Source: Actinomadura alba (GTDB lineage Bacteria; Actinomycetota; Actinomycetes; Streptosporangiales; Streptosporangiaceae). Taken from it: a stretch of 64,000 nt of DNA. The stretch covers positions 124,001 to 188,000 of the forward strand of contig NZ_JABVEC010000006.1 of assembly GCF_014323705.1 (NCBI RefSeq). Direction: 5' to 3'. Shown piece after piece: positions 18,594 to 27,425 of the stretch (positions are counted from its first letter, which is position 1; each line of letters starts with the position of its first letter). Position numbers and translations under genes: made by a program. A model generated the notes under the pieces. The model made no database searches and was not told the DNA's origin. It saw only the letters and a program-made list of their open reading frames with translations.

Positions 18594-19337
18594 ATGACCG
18601 TCCTGCCCATCACGAAAATCCCGCGTACCGGGCTGCCCGCCCATGCCCTGGTCGTGGGCGACCCAGAGCGCGCGGCGCGGATCGCCGCCGTTCTCGACGG
18701 CTCCCACGAGGTCGCGCGCAACCGGGAGTACCACACCTACACCGGGACCTGGCAGGGCGTGCCCGTCGTGGTGTCCTCGCACGGGGTCGGCGGGCCCGGT
18801 GCCGTCTGCCTGTTCGACGAGCTCGCCGAGGCGGGCGTCACGACCTTGCTGCGGCTTGGCACGGCCGGCGCTCTCACCGCGGCGATCTCCGACGGGGACC
18901 TGGTCATCGCCGAGGCGGCGGTGCGCGACGACGGCGTCACCCACCAGCTCGTACCGCCGGAGTACCCGGCGGTGGCGGCGCCCGAGGCGGTGCTCGCCCT
19001 CCGCGACGCGGCGGCGGCGCACGGCGCGCCCGCGCACCGCGGACTCGTGTGGACCCGCGCGGCGTTCGCCCCCGGTGTGCTGCGGCTGCCGATGGAGGAG
19101 TACGTCCGGGCGCGCGTCATCGCCATCGAGATGGAACTCTCGGCGTTGTACGTCCACGCCTCGATGCGCGGCCTGCGCGCCGGTGGGGTGGTCGTCATCG
19201 ACGGCAACGCGGTGGACGAGCACGACACCCCGTACGACCCGCACCGCACCGTGGTCACCGAGGCGGTCGAGCGCGCGGTGCGGGTGGCGCTGGACGCCCT
19301 CACCGCCCTCGCCGTCCGGGCCGGCGAGCCGGCGTGA
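18594..19337 (+). CDS. Nucleoside phosphorylase (NP-I family), possible methylthioinosine phosphorylase
   Basis: A 247-residue PNP/UdP-type phosphorylase. The phosphate loop GDPERA is at residues 22-27, the phosphate-binding Arg in LRLGTAG (Arg87), GVGGPGA at 64-70, and the ribose-binding E-M-E at 179-181. The base-site segment reads VIDGNA (Asp203, Asn205) where E. coli PNP has the catalytic Asp of a SDH motif. It cleaves the N-glycosidic bond with phosphate. Being between the importer and a deaminase of the MTA/SAH type, and near mtnA, methylthioinosine is a candidate substrate; this is inference. Its stop overlaps the deaminase start by 4 bp. Confidence 0.85.
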   Translation: MTVLPITKIPRTGLPAHALVVGDPERAARIAAVLDGSHEVARNREYHTYTGTWQGVPVVVSSHGVGGPGAVCLFDELAEAGVTTLLRLGTAGALTAAISDGDLVIAEAAVRDDGVTHQLVPPEYPAVAAPEAVLALRDAAAAHGAPAHRGLVWTRAAFAPGVLRLPMEEYVRARVIAIEMELSALYVHASMRGLRAGGVVVIDGNAVDEHDTPYDPHRTVVTEAVERAVRVALDALTALAVRAGEPA

Positions 19338-20641
19338 CCGCCGCCGAGCGCGCCGACCTGGCCGACCTGATCGTCACGGGCGGCGACGTCCTCACCGTCG
19401 ACGAGGCGGGCACGGTGGTCCCGGGCGGGGCCGTCGCGATCCGCGACGGTGTCATCGCGGCCGTGGGCCCGGCGGCCGAGGTCACGGCGCGATACGCGGC
19501 GGGCGAGGTGCTGGACGCGAGCGGCTGCCTGGTGCTGCCAGGGCTGGTCAACGCACACACGCACCTCGCCATGACGGTGTTCCGCGGGCGCGCCGACGAC
19601 GTCGACCTGCAGGGCTTCCTGGCCGAGGTCATCGCGGCCGAGGTCGCCCTGCTCTCGCCCGAGATGGTGGCGGTGGGGGTCGAGTGCGCCATCGCCGAGT
19701 CGGTCCGATCCGGGGTCACCGGCGCCCTGGACATGTACTGGTTCCACGAGGCGGCGGCCGAGGTGGCCGTGCGCACCGGCTTCCGGCTGCTGACCGGCCC
19801 GACGTTCATGGACATCGAGGGCCCGCCGGACGGGCGCGACTTCACCACTCGGCTGGACTGGGCGCGCGCCGATCTCGCGGGCGGCCGCCCGTACGTCATG
19901 GCGCACAGTACGTACACGCTCGATCCCGGCCAGCTGCGCGAGGTGACCGCGCTGGCGCGCGAACATGACGCGGTGCTGCACATCCACGCCGCCGAGAACG
20001 CGGGCGAGGTCGACATGGTCGCGGGGAGGTACGGCCGCCGCCCGGTCGAGCTGCTCGACGACCTCGGGCTGCTCGGGCCGGACACCGTGCTCGCGCACGC
20101 CGTGCACCTCACCGACGGCGAGATCGCCGCGCTGGCCCGCACGGGCACCGCCGTCGCGCACTGCCCGGGGTCGAACCTGAAACTCGCCGCCGGGGTCGCC
20201 CGCGTACCCGAACTGCTCGCCGCGGGCGTCCCGGTCGGGCTCGGCACCGACGGCGCGGTCAGCTCCAACACCCTGGACATGTTCACGGCGCTGCGCACCG
20301 CGGCGATCGTGCACAAGGGGTTCAGCGGCGACCCGACCGTGGTGGACGCCCGCCAGGCCGTGCGGATGGCCACGATCGGCTCAGCGCGGGCGGTGGGCAT
20401 GGGGGACCGGCTCGGCTCGCTCGAACCCGGCAAGCAGGCCGACCTGATCGTCGTCGACCTGAACGCGCCGCATCTGCTGCCGCGCCACGACCCGTGGTCG
20501 ACGCTCGCCTATGCCGCCACCGCCGCCGACGTGCGGGACACCGTGGTCGCGGGCCGGGTTCTCATGCGCGACCGCCACCTCACCACCCTCGACGAGAGCA
20601 GGATCGGAAACCTCCTCCAACGAGTCACCGCCGCCCGGTGA
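19334..20641 (+). CDS. MTA/SAH-deaminase-type amidohydrolase
   Basis: A 435-residue zinc amidohydrolase started at GTG inside the phosphorylase stop. Ligands follow the TM0936-like MTA/SAH deaminase pattern: His75 and His77 (NAHTHLAM), His218 with Glu221 (HIHAAEN), His255 (LAHAVHL) and Asp306 (GTDGAVSSN); CPGSNLKL is also typical. The family removes the 6-amino group of adenosine-like nucleosides such as methylthioadenosine or S-adenosylhomocysteine. With the phosphorylase and mtnA this would give the deaminative route MTA to MTI to methylthioribose 1-phosphate. A different aminopurine or triazine-like substrate cannot be excluded. Confidence 0.87.
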   Translation: MTAAERADLADLIVTGGDVLTVDEAGTVVPGGAVAIRDGVIAAVGPAAEVTARYAAGEVLDASGCLVLPGLVNAHTHLAMTVFRGRADDVDLQGFLAEVIAAEVALLSPEMVAVGVECAIAESVRSGVTGALDMYWFHEAAAEVAVRTGFRLLTGPTFMDIEGPPDGRDFTTRLDWARADLAGGRPYVMAHSTYTLDPGQLREVTALAREHDAVLHIHAAENAGEVDMVAGRYGRRPVELLDDLGLLGPDTVLAHAVHLTDGEIAALARTGTAVAHCPGSNLKLAAGVARVPELLAAGVPVGLGTDGAVSSNTLDMFTALRTAAIVHKGFSGDPTVVDARQAVRMATIGSARAVGMGDRLGSLEPGKQADLIVVDLNAPHLLPRHDPWSTLAYAATAADVRDTVVAGRVLMRDRHLTTLDESRIGNLLQRVTAAR

Positions 20642-20645
20642 GGGA

Positions 20646-20681
20646 CTCGACCTCTACCTGATCGCGATTGAGCCCGCCTGA
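20646..20681 (+). pseudogene. Fragment of a toxin gene 3' end (matches 24172-24206)
   Basis: CTCGACCTCTACCTGATCGC and the following bases to GAGCCCGC repeat, with one indel and a few changes, the end of the frameshifted toxin gene at 24172-24206. Here only the last dozen codons (LDLYLIA...) remain, directly after the deaminase stop. Looks like debris of a third toxin copy or of a recombination event. Confidence 0.6.
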
Positions 20682-20712
20682 TCACGCCGGAACCACGGCC
20701 GTGATCGTGTAT
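20679..20712. repeat. Diverged REP-like palindrome / hairpin between convergent genes
   Basis: TGATCACG and CGTGATCG arms flank a short GC spacer, forming a stem between the stop codons of the plus-strand deaminase and the minus-strand WD40 gene. The arm resembles that of the palindromes at 61.9-63.3 kb (GCATGATCACG). It can serve as a bidirectional terminator. Confidence 0.5.
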
Positions 20713-23215
20713 TCAGCAGGTCCGGCGGTGGGGGATCTCGGGAATGTACTTCCTCCACTCCGCCTTCGTTAGCGGCCCACCGGTCGCCGTGCAGAGCGCG
20801 GACGTGGCCCGGGTCAGGTCGAGGGCGTGCTCGCGCAGAGCGCCGTCCCAGCTCACGGTGTAGAGCGATCTTCCAGTCGCGTCGAACGCCAGGCCCGTGA
20901 TGTTCGAGGGATTGGGCGTGAGCTCGAAGGCGAATCGCCGGTCGTCCTCGGCGTCCCAGAGCCGGACGGCGCCGTCCAGGTCACCGGTGGCGAGCAGGCG
21001 GCCGTCCGGGGAGAAGGCCGCATGGGTCGCACGGCGCGTATGCCCCCGAAGCGGGGGGCCGCCGGTCTCCCCGGTACGGGGATTCCAGAGGAAGACGTCG
21101 AGGGACCGCGCCGAGGCGATGGCCGCGGTCGTGCCGTCGGGGCCGAGCGCGAGGACGGTGCCCGGCGGCGGGCTCTGCCCGCTGAGCGGACGGCCGGAGG
21201 GGAACTCGAACAGGCCCGCGCCGTCGCCCACGGCGATCGCCCGGCCGTCCGGCTGAAAGACCATGCCGGGCCGGTCGTTGATGTCCTCGGGCTCGCTCGC
21301 CGTAATCGGGGACGAGCGGATTCGCTGCGACGAGGTCACGTCCCAGAACTGCAGGATTCTCTGCCCGTCCACCTTGAGGAAGAGGGCCATGCTCTTCCCG
21401 TCGGGTGCGAACTCCATGTCCTGGAGGCCGGTTCCCGGACGGTCGGTGCCGTCCCGCCCGAACGCGGGGTCCTGGAGGGAGGCCACCTTCCGCCGCGCGC
21501 GCACGTCCCAGATATCGACGTTGATGCCGGAGATATGAGCGAGCAACCGGCCGTCCTTACTCAGCCTCGTGGGCTCTGTGACGGCCTCGTCCGGTGACCC
21601 GACCTCCAGCGGAGGTCCGGTCGGCCGTCTACTGCGCACGTCCCACATCCGGATCGAAGCACCGGATTCGGTCGCGAGCATGCCGCCCGCCTTGCCGAAC
21701 GCCGTGTGGTCCACCCTGCCGCTCGTGTCCTCCACGACGGACAGTACGGGCGGCCTGGTGTAGTGGCTGATGTCCATGGTCAGCACCGCGCCGTTGCTTC
21801 CGGCGCAGCGCAGCGTACGGTCGCCGGGGCCGAACACGTGAGCGTCGGCGCAGTCGGGGTTCCGGGGGCCGCCCTTGATGGGCGACTCGAGACCGTTGTC
21901 GAGTCCCCATATGGTGGTCCCGTCCGTGATGAACTTGCCGTCGGAACTGAAGGCGAGGGGACCGGACACCTTCTTCTGGGCCTCGAAGGTTCGTCCGGAC
22001 GTCAGATCCCGCACCTTGAGGGTGTTCCCCACGGTGCGCGCGAACCGCCGGCCGTCCGGGCTGAACCTGAGATCGTCCCGCTCGCCCTTCGGTTTCTCCT
22101 TCGGGCCCGGCCAGAGGCGTGAGAGCGGGAGCCGCCGCCGCTGCGGGATGTCCCACACCTCTATCTCCCACTCCGCGAACACGACGAAGAGGCGGTCGTC
22201 GGGGCTGGTGTCGAACACCGCCTTGAAGCTGTCGCGTCGGAGGATCCGCCGGCGGCTGCGCACGTCCCAGAGCTGTGTCGTCCCGCTGGTGAGCACCACC
22301 AGGACGCCGCCTCCGCGGCTGAAGGACACTGCGGGGGCGCCGTTGCTCAGGTCGTCGTCCTCGTCGACGTCGAACTCGGCTCCGATGGGCTGTCCGGAGC
22401 CGGCACTCCACAGCCGGACCTTGCCGCCGGCCCGGGCGAGCGCGACGTGCTGCGGCGACGGTGGCGCGCAGCGATTCGGGCAGCGCGGTGAGGTCGGGTT
22501 CGTGGTGCAGGACGTTGCGCATGATGACGGCGAACTGGTCGCCGGCGAACGGGGCACGGCCGGTGGCGGCGAACAGCAGCACGGCGCCCCAGGCCCAGAT
22601 GTCGGCCTCGGGTCCGGCGCGCTCGCCCTGGAAGGTCTCCGGTGCCATGTAGCGCGGGGTGCCCTTGATCTGGCCGGTGGCGCTCCGTGACATCTCGTCG
22701 GTTCGGGCGATGCCGAAGTCGATGACACGAGGCCCGCCGGGACCGAGCAGGACGTTCGCCGGCTTGAGATCGCGGTGGATCACCCCGGCCTGATGGATCG
22801 CGGTGAGTGCCGTGGCGACACCGACGCCGAGCCAGTGCAGCTCGTCGGGTCCGAACGTGCCACCCGTCGCGACCGCCCGCTGAAGGTCGGGACCCGGAAC
22901 GTACTCACTGACGATGTAGGGCCGGGTGTGCTCGAGGTCCACGGCGATGATCCGGGCGGTGCAGAACGACGACACCCGCCGGGCCGCCTCGACCTCCTTG
23001 GCGAACCGGTCGAGTGAGCCGTCTCCGACGAAGTCGCCGTGCAGTGTCTTGACCGCGACCCGGTTTCCGTCCGGGTCGTACGCCTCGTACACCACGCCCT
23101 GCCCGCCGGCCCCCAGCCGGCCGGCGAGCCAATAGTCGCCGAGCTGCCGCGGATCACCGGGAACGAGCGGTGAGGATCCGACGCGTGAGGTCCTCGAGGA
23201 ATGTGTCGTCGCCAT
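20713..23215 (-). pseudogene. Ser/Thr protein kinase - WD40 gene broken by a frame change
   Basis: Residues 1-258 from the ATG at 23215 are a Hanks-type kinase: glycine loop GAGGQG (35-40), Lys56 in VAVK, HRDLKPANV with Asp149, and DFG at 166-168, then GTPRYMAPE. At about 22445-22460 the coding signal jumps to another frame in mid C-lobe (LPESLRATVAA) and continues as WD40 repeats (KVRLWSAG, TQLWDVRSRR, VDIWDVRAR, AVRLWDAEDD) to the stop at 20713. The usual end of the kinase lobe, the linker and any membrane segment are absent, so a deletion with loss of frame is more likely than one missing base. In the kinase frame translation would run on as junk to 21629. The two intact halves could still be made separately. 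Confidence 0.75.
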
Positions 23216-23496
23216 CGACTAGATGATCGCCTAATGACGGGCCGTGCGGAACCGGCCCGCCCCGGCCCGTTTCAGGACACCGATCCGCTGGGCGGGTGCG
23301 GTTCGCCGGACTCAGCGGCCCGCGCCGCCGGGCGCTTGGTCGTCGGTCATCTCGCCGGTTCCGAGCAGGGGGAGTTCGAGGACGAACAGGTCACGAGGCG
23401 GCCGCCGAGGGCGGTGACGTAGTCGCCCGGACGTCGGGTGGGCAACGGTCCGTTGCCCACAGTGTCGGGCACCCGTACGTCGCTATCATCGTCGCC

Positions 23497-23721
23497 ATGA
23501 GCGAACCGCCCGTCGACGACCCGCACGAGGCGATCCATCTCGGCGACCACACCGCTGTCGTCGTCCCCTTGGGGGAATATCTACGTTTGCGGGAAGGCCA
23601 GGTCGAGGCCGAGCAGTTGGCCGCCCACCGCCACTACCTGGATCGCAAGGTCGCCGGGACGGTACAGCCGGGGATGGCGACAGATCAGTTGCGGCAGATG
23701 CTGAAACGCGACCAGATATGA
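23497..23721 (+). CDS. Phd/YefM-like antitoxin (first copy)
   Basis: A 74-residue acidic protein. EAIHLGDHTAVVVPLGEYLRLRE resembles the middle strand and helix of Phd/YefM antitoxins (usually ...GRPVAVVVPLDEYRRL), while the usual DNA-binding N-terminus is shorter here. The end (TDQLRQMLKRDQI) would be the toxin-binding helix. A truncated RelE-like toxin start overlaps its stop by 4 bp (ATGA), the typical antitoxin-toxin order. Confidence 0.55.
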   Translation: MSEPPVDDPHEAIHLGDHTAVVVPLGEYLRLREGQVEAEQLAAHRHYLDRKVAGTVQPGMATDQLRQMLKRDQI

Positions 23722-23792
23722 CCCACACCGTCATCTGGGAGACAGCGGCGACGGGTCTGCTCTCCCGTTACCTGGGCGGGCAGACCCGGTAG
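23718..23792 (+). pseudogene. Truncated RelE/ParE-type toxin start (24 codons)
   Basis: MTHTVIWETAATGLLSRYLGG is a plausible N-terminus of a RelE-like toxin (a beta strand with Trp followed by an amphipathic helix), coupled to the antitoxin stop. A TAG ends it after 24 codons, and the sequence then continues as the middle of another antitoxin, so the rest of the toxin was lost. Confidence 0.5.
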
Positions 23793-23965
23793 TGGTGCCA
23801 GTAGAGGAGTTCCAGCGGTTGCGGCATGCTGCTCTGCACGCTCGTTTCCTACGCGCGAAGGCCGCAGACGAGACCGAGCGTTTCACGGTCGATGAGTTCA
23901 TCGAACGCACGGGGCTCCCCGAAGAGGTCAAGCGGGAGTTGCGCTCCATCCCGGAAACTCGCTGA
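23792..23965 (+). pseudogene. Second Phd-like antitoxin, N-terminus missing
   Basis: From a GTG at 23792 the frame reads VVPVEEFQRLRHAALHARF and ends at TGA 23963-23965 (57 residues). VVPVEEFQRLR is the mid-protein strand-helix of Phd-type antitoxins, so the DNA-binding N-terminus has been replaced by the truncated toxin start just upstream. It precedes the second toxin by 10 bp. Confidence 0.5.
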
Positions 23966-23975
23966 TAACGGGCTG

Positions 23976-24210
23976 ATGTCCTTCCATATCGAATGGGAGC
24001 GGCTTGCCTCCCAGGCGTACGACATGCTCGACCTGAAAGCTCAGGCGGCGATCGCCAGAGTGGTGGTCCACCTCGCCCGCCAGGGCATCCCCGATGAGGC
24101 CGATGCCCGGTGACGATGGGAGATGGACGCTCCGGGCAGGCGATCACATCATCGTCTTCATCGAGAGCGACCTCGACCTCTACCTGATCGCATTGAGCCC
24201 GCGTGACCTC
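23976..24210 (+). pseudogene. Second RelE-like toxin with a frameshift
   Basis: The ATG frame gives MSFHIEWERLASQAYDMLDL and on to RQGIPDEADAR, stopping at 24113. The remainder of the toxin, MPGDDGRWTLRAGDHIIVFI then LYLIALSPRDL, continues in a second frame from about 24100, with the core strand pattern of RelE toxins (RAGDHIIVF). One base gained or lost near 24100 explains it. The original stop is not obvious and the tail overlaps the macrodomain gene on the other strand. Confidence 0.6.
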
Positions 24211-24730
24211 AGTGGAGTGGGGTCCTCACGGTGGATCGTCGAGCGAGTTCGGCTGTCAGGAGATCACCGGTCGTCTCGTCGAACGCGACGAGCTTCACGC
24301 GCTGGACGCCGGTTGATGCGGAGGTGATCGTGATCGCGATTCGCGCCGCCTCCTCGGCAGGGAATCCATAGACGCCGGTGGCGATCGCGGGGAAGGAGAT
24401 GCTGCTTACGCTGAGTTCGTCAGCGACCTCGAGGCAGCGGCGGTAGCAGGATGCGAGGACTTCGGCCTCGCCGTGGCCGCCGCCGTCCCAGACGGGGCCG
24501 ACCGTGTGAATCACATGCCTAACCGGCGGATCGAGGTCGAAGGCCGGTGTGGCCATCGCATCGCCCGGATCGCAAGGGCCGATCGCCGCGCCCGCTTCGG
24601 CCAGGCGCGGGCCGGCCGCCCGGTGGATCGCGCCGTCCACTCCGCCACCTCCCATGAGCGATTCGTTCGCCGCGGTGACGATGGCCTCGGTTCGCTCATG
24701 GGTGATGTCGCCGACGACGACTTCGATCAT
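24209..24730 (-). CDS. Macrodomain (ADP-ribose-binding) protein
   Basis: A 173-residue single macrodomain. MIEVVVGDITHERTEAIVTAAN is the standard N-terminus, with the adenine-contacting Asp (GDIT) and NESLMGGGGVDGAIHRAAGP as the distal-ribose loop; FPAIATGVYGFPAEEAA is the diphosphate-binding loop. Proteins of this type remove ADP-ribose or O-acetyl groups from proteins or metabolites. An AGGG seven bases before this ATG favours it over an ATG two codons upstream. It lies beside toxin-antitoxin debris and may be cargo of the accessory region. Confidence 0.9.
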   Translation of the reverse strand: MIEVVVGDITHERTEAIVTAANESLMGGGGVDGAIHRAAGPRLAEAGAAIGPCDPGDAMATPAFDLDPPVRHVIHTVGPVWDGGGHGEAEVLASCYRRCLEVADELSVSSISFPAIATGVYGFPAEEAARIAITITSASTGVQRVKLVAFDETTGDLLTAELARRSTVRTPLH

Positions 24731-24931
24731 TGCCATGCCCTGATGATGCTTGAAGCCGGCAGCTGCCGAGACGACCTGCGCCTCGGCGGGCCTCGCTGAG
24801 GTGCGGCGGTCCGGGAACAGGGAACTGGTCGCTCGATGGCATGGTCGACCGCTGGTCTCAAGGTTGAGGTGCCGCCGAGTGTGCCTAACGCCCACTGCTG
24901 CGCGCGAACCCCACGTGCGACAGCATGCGGG

Positions 24932-25939
24932 TCATCGGTTGTTCGGTGATCCGCAGCACTTCTTGTACTTGCGGTCTGAGCCGCACCAGCAGGCGGCGTT
25001 GCGCTCGGGCGGCCAGGCGAGGGTGGGGGCACCTTCGGCGATGCGGTCCTGTAGATGGTCCGCGCGAGTCTGCTGATCCCTCGGGTCACGCCCCTGCTCG
25101 GCGCCGTACTTCAGCACGTCGTCCACCGTTATGGGAAGAATCCGAAGACCTGCCGTGCCCAGTTCGCCGGTCGTGGCGCGCCATCCTTTCTCCACGCGGC
25201 GAAAGTACGAGGCCACATCGTCGTCCCCGGGAGCGTCGACGTGGACGAGGTCTTCGGCGAAGGCGCGCTTCACGTCCTCGCGGACGAAGAAGGATCCCGC
25301 GTTCACGGGCTGTCCGGCAGCGGATGATGGGGCCGCACGGTCGAGTGTCCGCACAAGCTCGGCGTGCCCCTCGGTGACCTGCTGGTCGAGGGCATCGGGT
25401 GGTAGACCCAGCGCCTTTCGGACACGTGCCCGTCCCTGCAATTCGCTCCGTACGATCAGGGCGGTCTCTGTGATCTCCTCGTCCTGGCCGGGGGGAAGAT
25501 CCCGGCAGGCGATGTTGAACCAAGTCAGAGCATCTTCCAGCCGACCCTGGGCCTCCAGGAACTCGGCCACGATGCTCGCCGGGCCGGAATGGACGTCGGC
25601 CCGCTTCAGACGTGCGATCTCCGCCTCAACGTCCTCGTGCCGCCCCAGCTTGGCGAGAACGTCGATCTGGCTTGCGGTGGCCCACTGCGCGTCCTCGTGG
25701 GACGCCGTCGCGGCCAGATCGTCATAGATGTCCAGTGCACGCTGGTCCTCGCCCGCGAGGGACCATTGCGCCGCCGCCTCCAGCAGAATCTCCTCGCGCT
25801 CGTCCGGGTACGCGGCGGCGTCGCGTTCGAGGGACTCCGCCTGCTTGAGTGCCTGCCGTCGTCGTCTCTCGGCCCGGGGTGAGTCGGCATGCTCAGCCGC
25901 CGTCGGCTTCGCGATATCCGGATCGATCTGCTCGTCCAT
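24932..25939 (-). CDS. TPR-like protein with C-terminal SEC-C zinc motif
   Basis: About 335 residues (an in-frame GTG at 25960 would add seven). Residues about 25-200 are acidic alpha-helical repeats resembling TPRs (LLEAAAQWSLAGEDQRALDIY, then VAEFLEAQGRLEDALTWFNIA). The C-terminus, ACWCGSDRKYKKCCG, is a SEC-C zinc finger of the type ending SecA, with C-x-C and two final cysteines. SEC-C proteins outside SecA are often annotated as plasmid- or stress-linked; the function here is unknown. No clear ribosome binding site is visible. Confidence 0.82.
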   Translation of the reverse strand: MDEQIDPDIAKPTAAEHADSPRAERRRRQALKQAESLERDAAAYPDEREEILLEAAAQWSLAGEDQRALDIYDDLAATASHEDAQWATASQIDVLAKLGRHEDVEAEIARLKRADVHSGPASIVAEFLEAQGRLEDALTWFNIACRDLPPGQDEEITETALIVRSELQGRARVRKALGLPPDALDQQVTEGHAELVRTLDRAAPSSAAGQPVNAGSFFVREDVKRAFAEDLVHVDAPGDDDVASYFRRVEKGWRATTGELGTAGLRILPITVDDVLKYGAEQGRDPRDQQTRADHLQDRIAEGAPTLAWPPERNAACWCGSDRKYKKCCGSPNNR

Positions 25940-26018
25940 CACGGGGACATCGTCCCGCACATCCGGGAGCGGCGGGCCGCAAGAGCGCCATGGACGGGTT
26001 CGCTACGCCGAATCAGCG

Positions 26019-26225
26019 CTACAGGTCGAATGCGCCGTTCTTCGCGTCCGCGCTGAACGCTCGCCATGCGGCAGGGGAGAAGGTCAGCCTCGGCCCGTCC
26101 GGGTCCTTGCTGTCGCGAACCGCGACGACACGGGGAAGCCCGGCGATCTCGACGCACTCGCCACCCTGACCACCGCTACGGATGCTCTTACGCCACTGGG
26201 TGGCCGACCGGTTTGGGTAACTCAC
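26019..26225 (-). CDS. DUF397 protein (copy 2)
   Basis: A 68-residue DUF397 protein: QWRKSIRSGG at the start, ECVEIAGLPRVVAVRDSKDP in the middle and FSPAAWRAFSADAK at the end are the family hallmarks. GGAGGA six bases before the GTG fixes the start. DUF397 proteins are small partners of XRE-DUF5753 regulators in actinomycete development and secondary metabolism (whiJ/abaA-like loci). It is a near duplicate of the neighbouring 26389-26601 gene, including a run of about 68 identical bases. Confidence 0.93.
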   Translation of the reverse strand: MSYPNRSATQWRKSIRSGGQGGECVEIAGLPRVVAVRDSKDPDGPRLTFSPAAWRAFSADAKNGAFDL

Positions 26226-26388
26226 TTGCAGTCCTCCATGCTCATGGTCATGTCAGCGGCACGTGGCAATGCCCCGCTGATGACGAGATCGAACGTAAGG
26301 GAACGGCTTATCGCCCACGCGTACGACATCTTCCGTCTCGACGCGTGCTCAAGCACAGAGCCTCGTGGATACGGACTACTACGCCGCG

Positions 26389-26601
26389 TCAGTGCTGCAG
26401 GTCGAACGTGCCGCTCTTGACGTCCGCGCTGAACGCCTGCCATGTGGCAGGGGAGAAGCTGAGCTTCGGCCCGTCCGGGTCCTTGCTGTCGCGAACCGCG
26501 ACGACACGGGGAAGCCCGGCGATCTCGACGCACTGACCAGTGTCGCCGCCACTGTGTGTGCTCTTGCGCCAGACGGCGGCTGAGAAATCCACCGTGTTCA
26601 T
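26389..26601 (-). CDS. DUF397 protein (copy 1)
   Basis: A 70-residue DUF397 protein (VWRKSTHSGG, then VEIAGLPRVVAVRDSKDP and FSPATWQAFSADVK). GGAGG lies seven bases before the ATG, and the ATG overlaps the stop of the XRE-DUF5753 gene (ATGA), the classical arrangement. That regulator is broken here, while both DUF397 genes remain open. The 163-bp gap between the two DUF397 copies holds no recognisable gene. Confidence 0.93.
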   Translation of the reverse strand: MNTVDFSAAVWRKSTHSGGDTGQCVEIAGLPRVVAVRDSKDPDGPKLSFSPATWQAFSADVKSGTFDLQH

Positions 26602-27425
26602 GTCGCCTCCATAATCGCGGTGATCAGCTTGCGCGACTCGTGCACCGGCAGGGCGTCGGCTCTGATCAGCTCGAATCGTTCGGCATAGGAGGCTACCGCG
26701 TCAACGTCCTCCACTACGTGGCCATGCCCAGCGGATTCGAAATAGGCGATCCTGGTCATCCGATCGAGGGTGAGGACCGTGAAGATCCCTCCAGTCCGCC
26801 GTAGCCACCAGTGCTGTAGGGGACTACTTGGAGGAAGACGTTCGGTCGTTCTCCCATCTCGATGAGGTGCGCATGCTGCCCGCGCATGATCTCGGGTGCA
26901 GCGATAGGGCGACGTAGCGCTGTTTCGTCGAGGCGACCCACAGACGAGGTGGGGTCGCCTGCCCGAATATTTTCTGCTGGCGCCTCATTCGATTCGCGAC
27001 AAGATGCTCTAACTGCTCCTCGACTGGTTGGCCAGATCGGAGCAGTTCGCGTGCATAGTCTTCTGTCTGAAGAAGCCCGGTTACCGAGAGTGCTTCGAAC
27101 TTGCGGATCGACGGCGATCGAGCCTCGAGTTCTGCGTACCTGAGAAAGCCAGGCGCAGCGAAAATCGCTTACCCGCGCGCTCGATTTCTTCGGCGAGTGT
27201 TTGGAAGGTCTTCTCAGGGATCTTGAAGAACGTGTCGAGGTCGATGGCCGAATCGATCGAGGGTTTCTTTCCCGTCTCCATCTTCTCGATCCACTGATAG
27301 CTGCAGCCGAGTGCTTCGGCGAGTTGGCGGCGTGATAACCCTGCGGCTTCGCGATATCGGCGAAGGAGGGCGCCGAACGCCCGGATGAGGGGGTCCGGCG
27401 TGAAGTCGCCTTGATCCTGTGGCAT
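26598..27425 (-). pseudogene. XRE-DUF5753 regulator with three apparent single-base deletions
   Basis: From the ATG at 27425 (GGGAG upstream) an XRE helix-turn-helix is intact (LSRRQLAEALGCSYQWIEKM) and the frame reads to about 27145. The DUF5753 part is then spread over three further frames: RYAELEARSPSIRKFEALSV to PPRLWV; DETALRRPIAAPEIMRGQHA to STGGYGGLEG; and IFTVLTLDRMTRIAYFESAG to the stop overlapping the DUF397 ATG. Each junction (near 27141-27147, 26930-26936 and 26784-26790) is repaired by adding one base. Either the gene is dead or the assembly has three errors. Confidence 0.85.
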
